Assembly: GCA_002342065.1 (NCBI GenBank)
Contig: DDPF01000003.1
Coordinates: forward strand, 62,001 to 126,000
Direction of reading: 5' to 3'
Origin: Bacteroidetes bacterium UBA2475
GTDB lineage: Bacteria; Bacteroidota; Bacteroidia; B-17B0; Aurantibacillaceae
DNA: 64,000 bases
Shown piece by piece: positions 58,363 through 64,000 of this stretch; the first letter of the stretch is position 1; each line of letters opens with the position of its first letter. The notes below the pieces were generated by a model that worked only from the letters and a program-made list of their open reading frames with translations, had not been told where the DNA came from and made no database searches. Position numbers and translations under genes: made by a program.

Positions 58363-58405
58363 AATCGCAAAATCCCCCTACCCCCTTCTCCAAGGGGGAA
58401 TTGGA
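58363..58405. repeat. CCCCCTACCCCCTTCTCCAAGGGGG hairpin repeat
   Basis: CCCCCTTCTCCAAGGGGG folds into a hairpin next to a CCCCCTA unit. The motif is frequent between genes of Bacteroidota. Only one copy is visible in this window. Confidence 0.5.
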
Positions 58406-58411
58406 GAGAAT

Positions 58412-58445
58412 AAAAAAAAGCCGCTAATTTTTAGCGGCTTTTTTG
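58412..58445. terminator. Bidirectional rho-independent terminator
   Basis: AAAAAAGCCGCTA and TAGCGGCTTTTTT are perfect inverted repeats around a short ATTTT loop. T-runs exist on both strands, so it can end both nnr (+) and the convergent GyrI-like gene (-). Confidence 0.92.
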
Positions 58446-58457
58446 TTGAAATATTTT

Positions 58458-59462
58458 TTATTTTAAAATATAATAGATATTGGTTAACCACCTTGCTGTA
58501 TCTTTTTCAAGCGTTGGATCCGTAACATATTCTTCAATTACAAAACTATAGTCGAGTTTTCTTTCTTTCATATAAGAATCAATTGCATAATGTGCTTCAA
58601 TACTCTTTTCAGGAGCGCCATAATGAGGTGCAACTAAAACTTTTGAAGCTGGAACTTTATATTTTTCCCAGCCTTTTATTTCTTTCCCATTAGGAGCGCA
58701 AAGTACAGCGGCGCATTCTGTAGCCATTGTTTTTTCATCCCATGAATAAAAAATACCACATGGCGACATCGCAGGTTGAATTTTTTCCTTTTCTAAATCA
58801 GCCCATATTTTCGGAAAATTCTCTCCAAAAAAAGCGCCTAATTTATTTCCATCCATTTTAATGCGTTTGGTTCCATAAAATGTTCTTTCTTCCCATTGTA
58901 TTTCTTTTACTTCATGATTAGAAGCGGCCGCAACTTCTTCAGGCATGCTTTCTAATTTTGTTTTTAATTTCGTCAAACCTTTTTCATAATCAGCGCCAAG
59001 CATTTTATCCATATCCATAAATAACATCATTGGCCTGCCAAAAAATCCAACATCAAACATCATTCCCCAGATAATATCGGTTCCTTTACTATTATCCTTT
59101 ATAATATAATAAGCCTTTGAATCACCCATACCATCAAATGAAAGTCGATTCATCAACGTGTCGCCATTAAAAGCTTTCAATTCCATTTCACCTTTACCTA
59201 CTTCTTTATTTCCTTCCCAAGCATATAAATGACCAACTTCGCCGGGATTTCCCTTGTAAGTAGTTTTCATATTGGGATCTTTTTCGCTCCACGGACTCCA
59301 CTCATCATGAAAATATTTGAAATCGCCAAGTTTTGCTTTTACTAACTCAGTAGATTTGCTGATAGAAATGCTACGTTCTACTTTAATTTCTTTTGGTCCT
59401 ACCATTGCTAACACGAGATAAACAAGGAGTAAGGCAATAATAACGTATAATACTTTTTTCAT
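58458..59462 (-). CDS. SRPBCC domain plus GyrI-like effector-binding domain protein
   Basis: A 334-residue protein with an N-terminal membrane anchor (about 4-22), an SRPBCC (polyketide-cyclase type) domain about 25-175 (ISISKSTELVKAKLGDFKYF, EWSPWSEKDPNMKTTYKG, AYYIIKDNSKGTDIIWGM), and a C-terminal GyrI-like/AraC effector-binding domain about 185-334 (PKIWADLEKEKIQPAMSPCG, VPASKVLVAPHYGAPEKS, EEYVTDPTLEKDTARWLTNI). Such proteins bind small hydrophobic ligands. A second GyrI-like protein is encoded at 60.4 kb. Ligand and role unknown. Confidence 0.8.
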   Translation of the reverse strand: MKKVLYVIIALLLVYLVLAMVGPKEIKVERSISISKSTELVKAKLGDFKYFHDEWSPWSEKDPNMKTTYKGNPGEVGHLYAWEGNKEVGKGEMELKAFNGDTLMNRLSFDGMGDSKAYYIIKDNSKGTDIIWGMMFDVGFFGRPMMLFMDMDKMLGADYEKGLTKLKTKLESMPEEVAAASNHEVKEIQWEERTFYGTKRIKMDGNKLGAFFGENFPKIWADLEKEKIQPAMSPCGIFYSWDEKTMATECAAVLCAPNGKEIKGWEKYKVPASKVLVAPHYGAPEKSIEAHYAIDSYMKERKLDYSFVIEEYVTDPTLEKDTARWLTNIYYILK

Positions 59463-59536
59463 GATATTTAATTTTTAGCTAATTGTTCGCGTATCAAAAA
59501 TACGAATTTTAATTTATTCTAAAAATGTTTAGATCA

Positions 59537-60283
59537 TCAGGTATCTTCCTTGTCTTTTTCTTTATAAATATAATTAACGGTGATCTCGTCAGGGGCTTTA
59601 GGCTCTTGTTTTTCTTTTTCTGCTTCCATGATCTCGTTTTGAATTATAAGGTAAGAATCATCATTGTCATCCTCGTCAGCCCACTGATAAACGCGGCGTT
59701 GCGGACCTTCTTTGCGATAATTAAAAGCTACCAGAACACCGGCCAGAGCACCAAATAAATGTCCTTCCCAACTCATTTCTGGTTTTATTGGCAAAACACC
59801 CCACATAATACTGCCATACAAAAAAACAACCATGGCAGATACAACCATTAAACGCAAATGCCTTCGAAACACACCACTAAAAAATAAAAAAGTAGCCAAA
59901 CCATAAATTAATGTACTGGCTCCAATATGAAAAGTTAAATGATCGGGACTATTTCTTCCACCCATCCATAACCAAATGCCACTAACTAACCAGATCCATA
60001 TAAAAGTTGATTTGGCGATCTTTTTATAAAAATAAAAAAGCATCATTCCTAAAACCAATAACGGAATTGAATTTGACGCAATGTGCTCGATATCGCCATG
60101 AATAAAAACAGAAGTAAAAATTCCTGGTAAACCTTCAAACATACGTGGTAAAATTCCATATTTCACAAAACTAAGATCATTACTTCTTTCAATAAAAAAA
60201 ACGATCCAGATACTTAATAAAAAGAGAAAGGGATAAAATATAGAATTAAGAATTTGTCTTGCCAGGAAATTTTTCATGCGCAA
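59537..60283 (-). CDS. Rhomboid family intramembrane serine protease
   Basis: A 248-residue multi-pass protein with six membrane helices. Rhomboid hallmarks: HIASN (His 67, Asn 71) in helix 2, catalytic Ser 123 in HIGASTLIYGLA, and catalytic His 175 in WEGHLFGALAGVLVAFNY. It cuts membrane proteins within or next to the bilayer. The 55-residue cytoplasmic tail is very acidic (DEDDNDDSYLIIQNEIMEAE) and not part of the core. Start may be the first or third codon (MRM). Neighbours on both sides carry GyrI-like domains. Confidence 0.88.
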   Translation of the reverse strand: MRMKNFLARQILNSIFYPFLFLLSIWIVFFIERSNDLSFVKYGILPRMFEGLPGIFTSVFIHGDIEHIASNSIPLLVLGMMLFYFYKKIAKSTFIWIWLVSGIWLWMGGRNSPDHLTFHIGASTLIYGLATFLFFSGVFRRHLRLMVVSAMVVFLYGSIMWGVLPIKPEMSWEGHLFGALAGVLVAFNYRKEGPQRRVYQWADEDDNDDSYLIIQNEIMEAEKEKQEPKAPDEITVNYIYKEKDKEDT

Positions 60284-60358
60284 ATAATTTATTAATCACA
60301 TATTAAAATTGCAAAAAATAAACCGGGAATAAGGTTAAAAATAATTAACAGGTATAAA

Positions 60359-60988
60359 TTATTTCGCTTTGATCACAGGTACCATAATTCGCGTTTGCCA
60401 TTTGGCCGGGTTGCCTTCTACTGTAGGATCAGAAAGATAGAATTCACGCATGGGCCCGCTCTGAACAAGTTTATTGTCGGCAATATACTTTCTTATTTTA
60501 TTATAAGCTGTAAACAGTTGTTTGTAGGGTCCATAAAAATTATAGATCAACATTGGGCAAGCTTCCAGCACAACGATCTTAGTTGTTTTAGGTTGTTGTT
60601 TTGGCATTGCTTTAATTGGCAATACACATTCAAAAATAAAATTGGTTGTATCGTTATTGTAAGTAAGCATGCCAGGCATACCATCAATTTCCGCTTTAAT
60701 TGCATTCATTTCTTCTTCTAAAACTGAATAAGCCTTTGCCACTTTAAAAGAAACATCTTTCATTGGAGCAGAATCCAATTTACATATGGTTAGCATTTCG
60801 GGAATATCAAAAATACCAACTACACCTTCATTATTACCTACTTTAGAAAAATCATTTTTAGCGTTTTGCGCTTGTAAAGAATCCTTAACTTTTTTTTCGT
60901 CTGCAGCAAAATCGTCAGAACCGCCACACGAAAATGTGATCGTAGTAACAGCAGCAAATAAAATAAATTTTATAGATGAATGTTTCAT
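60359..60988 (-). CDS. GyrI-like domain lipoprotein
   Basis: Lipobox TITFSC gives Cys 21 (then GGSDD). The domain about 60-209 shows FDIPEMLTICKLDSAPMKDV, YSVLEEEMNAIKAEIDGMPG, NYNNDT-like TYNNDTTNFIFECVLPI, AYNKIRKYIADNKLVQSGPM and REFYLSDPTVEGNPAKWQTR, which is the GyrI-like (AraC effector-binding) fold. Predicted periplasmic or outer-membrane lipoprotein that binds a small ligand. It lies 6 bp after the aminotransferase gene. A lipoprotein form of this fold is unusual. Confidence 0.78.
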   Translation of the reverse strand: MKHSSIKFILFAAVTTITFSCGGSDDFAADEKKVKDSLQAQNAKNDFSKVGNNEGVVGIFDIPEMLTICKLDSAPMKDVSFKVAKAYSVLEEEMNAIKAEIDGMPGMLTYNNDTTNFIFECVLPIKAMPKQQPKTTKIVVLEACPMLIYNFYGPYKQLFTAYNKIRKYIADNKLVQSGPMREFYLSDPTVEGNPAKWQTRIMVPVIKAK

Positions 60989-60994
60989 TAAAAA

Positions 60995-62194
60995 TTAATT
61001 CGTTTTTCCGGGATAAACTTTTAAAGCTTCTTTTAAACAAGCCATTGCATTTTTAAGATCTTCGATCTTTAATACATAAGCTATACGCACTTCATCAATT
61101 CCTGCGCCCGGTGTTGAATAAAAACCGGTAGCGGGGGCCAACATCACTGTTTGTTGATTAAAATTAAAATCTTCTAACAACCATTGGCAAAATTTATCGG
61201 CATTATCAACTGGTAATTTTGCAATACAATAAAACGCGCCACTTGGTTTCGGACAAAAAACACCATCGATCATGTTTAAAGATTCAATAACAAAATCCCT
61301 GCGTGCAATGTATTCAGTTTTCACCTCTGCAAAATAACTTTTAGGAGTATCTAGAGCGGCCTCAGCACCAATTTGTCCGTAACTTGGCGGACTTAATCTT
61401 GCTTGTGCAAATTTAAGGGCCGAAGAAATAACTTCTTTATTTTTACTGATCATGGCGCCAATACGGGCACCACAAGCGCTGTAACGTTTACTGATAGAGT
61501 CTAAAAGAATAACATTATTCTCAATGCCATCTAAATGCATTACGCTAATATATTCTTTGTTGTCGTAACAAAATTCACGGTACACTTCGTCGCTTAATAA
61601 AAAGAGATCATGTTTTTTTACAAGGTCGCGCAATGCTTCCAGTTCTGCTTTTGTATACAGATAACCAGTTGGGTTACCGGGATTGCAGATCATGATACCT
61701 TTTGTTTTAGGCGTAATTACTTTTTCAAAATCGGTGATTTTAGGTAAAGCAAAGCCGGTATCAATAAAACTTCTTACAGGTTTAACCACAACATCTGCGG
61801 CACAGCTAAAACCGTTATAGTTTGCGTAAAAAGGTTCCGGAATAATAATCTCATCGCCGGGGTTAAAACAGGTTAGCATTGCAATTTCAATTGCTTCGCT
61901 ACCACCACAGGTAATAATCACTTCGTTATGATCGATGTTGATATTATACTCTTTATAATAACCGCACAACTTTTTACGGTAACTTTCGTTACCAGCGCTG
62001 TGGCTATATTCCAACACTTTCACATCCGCATTTTTAACCGCGTTCAAAAAAGAAGCAGGTGTTTCAATATCGGGCTGACCAATATTTAAATGATAAATTT
62101 TTACACCTTTCTTTTTTGCAGCTTCTGCAAAGGGCACCAATTTACGAATTGGCGAAGCGGGCATAACGGTTGCTTTCTTAGAAACTTTAGGCAT
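60995..62194 (-). CDS. Pyridoxal-phosphate aminotransferase (class I/II, aspartate type)
   Basis: A 399-residue fold type I PLP enzyme. Motifs: HLNIGQPDIETP, YSHSAGNESYRKKLCGYY, ICNPGNPTGYLYTKAELEAL (Asn at PLP ring), LLSDEVYREFCYDN, and the PLP Lys 236 in LLDSISKRYSACGARIGAMI. It probably exchanges amino groups between aspartate, alanine or aromatic acids and 2-oxoglutarate; the substrate is not fixed by sequence. It lies 22 bp downstream of the DEAD-box helicase, with the GyrI-like lipoprotein 6 bp further downstream. Confidence 0.9.
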   Translation of the reverse strand: MPKVSKKATVMPASPIRKLVPFAEAAKKKGVKIYHLNIGQPDIETPASFLNAVKNADVKVLEYSHSAGNESYRKKLCGYYKEYNINIDHNEVIITCGGSEAIEIAMLTCFNPGDEIIIPEPFYANYNGFSCAADVVVKPVRSFIDTGFALPKITDFEKVITPKTKGIMICNPGNPTGYLYTKAELEALRDLVKKHDLFLLSDEVYREFCYDNKEYISVMHLDGIENNVILLDSISKRYSACGARIGAMISKNKEVISSALKFAQARLSPPSYGQIGAEAALDTPKSYFAEVKTEYIARRDFVIESLNMIDGVFCPKPSGAFYCIAKLPVDNADKFCQWLLEDFNFNQQTVMLAPATGFYSTPGAGIDEVRIAYVLKIEDLKNAMACLKEALKVYPGKTN

Positions 62195-62216
62195 TTCTTA
62201 AAGAGTTTTTTATCTA

Positions 62217-64000
62217 TTAATCTCTGAATTTACTTTTTCCAAATGTTTTTTTCTTTTCTCCACCAGCCGAATCATTGCTGCGGCTGTAAGATTTTTTCTC
62301 GCCACTTCCACTGCTCTTATCTCCACCGTAACCTGATGAATTTCTTGGGCGTTTAAATCCACCTTCACGTTTCTCTCCGCTCTTGTAGCCTCCGCCACCA
62401 CTTTTGTAACCTCCGCCACCACTTTTGTAGCCACCGCCGCCGCCACTTTTATATCCGCCGCCACCGCCGCGTCTTTCGCCACCACCATCGCCATCTTTCA
62501 TGCGACGATTACTAACTTCTAACGAGATCTTACGGTTATTAAATTCAAGGTCTTTAGAATTCATTGCTAAAAATTCATCAACAAGTTTACTTTCGGTTTC
62601 AAAGAAAGAGAAAGAACTTTTTACATCAATATTAAATATCATACGTGTATGTACTTTAACACTGTCTGCTAAGAAATCTTTTAAACTATTCATATTAAAG
62701 CCATCCATAGAGCCCATGTTCACAAAGAAACGGGTTGTACGTCCGCCACCAAAAGCACCATCTACTGCACCTTTAACAATGTTAAGGTCTGGCGCATTCT
62801 GATAATATTCGTGGAAGCGGTTAAACTCTTCACTGATAAAACGTTTAATTAATTCTTCTTTAGAAAGGTCTTTTAACTCTTCGTAGATCGCCGGTAAAAA
62901 ACTTTCTATCTCATCATCCTTCACTTCTACATGATGTAGTTTGTGAACTAAATTAAATAATTGTTTCTCGCAAACATCCAAACCGTTAGGAACATCTTTT
63001 TTCTCGAACTTCTTTTTAATGATACGTTCAATATCTTTTATTTTGCTACTGTCTTTTGGAGTAATAATTGCAATGGCAATACCTGATTTACCTGCACGGG
63101 CTGTACGGCCGGTACGGTGAGTATAATTCTCAACATCTTCAGGTAAATTATAATTAATAACGTGCGTTACATCGCTCACATCAATACCACGGGCTGCAAC
63201 ATCAGTAGCAACAAGCATTTGTAAAGTGTGGCTACGAAAACGTTTCATAACAAAGTCACGCTGACTTTGAGAAAGATCGCCATGTAAAGCATCGGCACTG
63301 TAACCATCTTTAATTAAAGAATCGGCAACTTCCTGTGTTTCTGCTTTTGTACGGCAAAATACAATACCAAAGATCTCAGGATAATAATCTACTACACGTT
63401 TTAAAGCTAAATAACGGTCGCGACCCTGAACCTGGTAATAAATATGTTCTAAATTATCGGCGCCTTCGTTCTTTTTACCTGTGCTAATTTCAACAGGTGC
63501 TGTCATATAATTTTTTGCAATACGCTCCACTTCTTTGGGCATGGTAGCACTAAACAACCAGGTGTTTTTTTGACCCGGAGTTTCTTTTAATATAATATCA
63601 AGATCATCTTTAAAGCCCATGTTAAGCATTTCATCTGCCTCATCTAACACCACAATTTTTACAGTGCTAAGGTTAATGACTCTACGCTCTATCATATCAA
63701 TTAAACGACCCGGAGTAGCAACTATAACCTGCACCCCACGTTTAACATCTTTAATTTGTCCATCAATACGCGCACCACCATAAATGGCAGTAACACCAAA
63801 ACCACGCATATATTTACCGTAGTTTTTAATATCATTTGTGATCTGCATACATAATTCACGTGTTGGCGCTAAAATTAAAGCCTGCACCGTTTTATTATCA
63901 CAGTTTATTAAATTTAAGATAGGCAAACCAAAAGCAGCCGTTTTACCAGTACCGGTTTGAGCCAAAGCTACAAGGTCGGTTGGTTGTTTTGCCAGTAATG
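62217..64000 (-). CDS. DEAD-box ATP-dependent RNA helicase (5' end outside window)
   Basis: The frame is open through the window end; the visible part begins LLAKQPTDLVALAQTGTGKT (motif I), so codon 63965 is internal, not a start. Other motifs: APTRELCMQI, VATPGRLIDM, VLDEADEMLNMGF (DEAD), WLFSATMPKEV (SAT), VATDVAARGIDV and YTHRTGRTARAGKSG. After the two RecA domains comes a DbpA-like RRM (FFVNMGSMDGFNMNSLKDFL) and a Gly/Lys/Ser-rich tail with about five GGGYKSGG units. Such enzymes assist ribosome assembly and RNA turnover at low temperature. The tail DNA is a short tandem repeat (62384-62475). Confidence 0.94.
   Translation of the reverse strand, partial: LLAKQPTDLVALAQTGTGKTAAFGLPILNLINCDNKTVQALILAPTRELCMQITNDIKNYGKYMRGFGVTAIYGGARIDGQIKDVKRGVQVIVATPGRLIDMIERRVINLSTVKIVVLDEADEMLNMGFKDDLDIILKETPGQKNTWLFSATMPKEVERIAKNYMTAPVEISTGKKNEGADNLEHIYYQVQGRDRYLALKRVVDYYPEIFGIVFCRTKAETQEVADSLIKDGYSADALHGDLSQSQRDFVMKRFRSHTLQMLVATDVAARGIDVSDVTHVINYNLPEDVENYTHRTGRTARAGKSGIAIAIITPKDSSKIKDIERIIKKKFEKKDVPNGLDVCEKQLFNLVHKLHHVEVKDDEIESFLPAIYEELKDLSKEELIKRFISEEFNRFHEYYQNAPDLNIVKGAVDGAFGGGRTTRFFVNMGSMDGFNMNSLKDFLADSVKVHTRMIFNIDVKSSFSFFETESKLVDEFLAMNSKDLEFNNRKISLEVSNRRMKDGDGGGERRGGGGGYKSGGGGGYKSGGGGYKSGGGGYKSGEKREGGFKRPRNSSGYGGDKSSGSGEKKSYSRSNDSAGGEKKKTFGKSKFRD

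Noticed and set aside
62210..62494. 94-codon minus-strand frame of Ala/Val/Lys-rich sequence at the helicase end
   Set aside because: It is an alternate frame of the Gly-rich tandem repeat in the helicase tail.

Overview
The window is chromosomal DNA of a member of the Bacteroidota, class Bacteroidia. The evidence is: two secreted proteins with type IX secretion (T9SS) C-terminal sorting domains; an OmpA-family protein with the domain order of the T9SS component PorE; several -7 promoter elements of the Bacteroidota form TAnnTTTG; many short lipoproteins whose lipobox Cys is followed by Lys or polar residues; the LuxR-HTH/DUF4199 pair; and a FeoB-associated Cys-rich mini-protein. The DNA is AT-rich and gene-dense. 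I saw no tRNA, rRNA, insertion sequence, prophage or CRISPR array.

Layout. 1-4.1 kb: 3' end of fabD, a beta-barrel protein, alanine dehydrogenase, and lipoproteins including a tandem paralogous pair. 4.2-6.3 kb: a TPR/SpoIIE-type phosphatase sensor. 7-9.3 kb: a four-gene operon (DoxX-like, DUF2071, methyltransferase, membrane protein). 9.4-14.8 kb: a T9SS cargo protein, membrane proteins, a membrane-anchored LuxR-type regulator with DUF4199 and VOC genes, and a long repeat-derived stretch (11.7-12.3 kb). 15-17 kb: the PorE-like protein. 17.9-23.8 kb: housekeeping genes (pckA, DUF423, def, guaB) with lipoproteins. 24-44.4 kb: a signalling region with a LytS/LytTR pair, four other histidine kinases, several receiver proteins, a NarL-type pair, two paralogous STAS-like proteins, a DUF3606 protein and small conserved proteins, interrupted by idi, a kelch/LamG T9SS cargo protein and a helical-repeat protein. 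44.4-64 kb: mostly core functions (SAM hydroxide adenosyltransferase, PhoH, LolA, FtsK, CocE-type hydrolase, NAD(P)HX repair enzyme, rhomboid protease, aminotransferase, DEAD-box helicase cut by the window end), plus a TonB receptor/YfiR/HAMP-SpoIIE module.

The strongest unexplained signal is a family of 16-bp palindromes, TAGGTAA-NN-TTACCTA. They are spaced 23-25 bp centre to centre in two divergent intergenic regions (two sites near 37.0 kb; three sites plus a half site near 43.3 kb). Both arrays sit in the same signalling region and each precedes, directly or after one small gene, one of the two STAS-like paralogs. This looks like a local regulon whose DNA-binding protein I cannot name. 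Several families of dispersed hairpin-type intergenic repeats are also present; one copy supplies the 3' end of a coding sequence.
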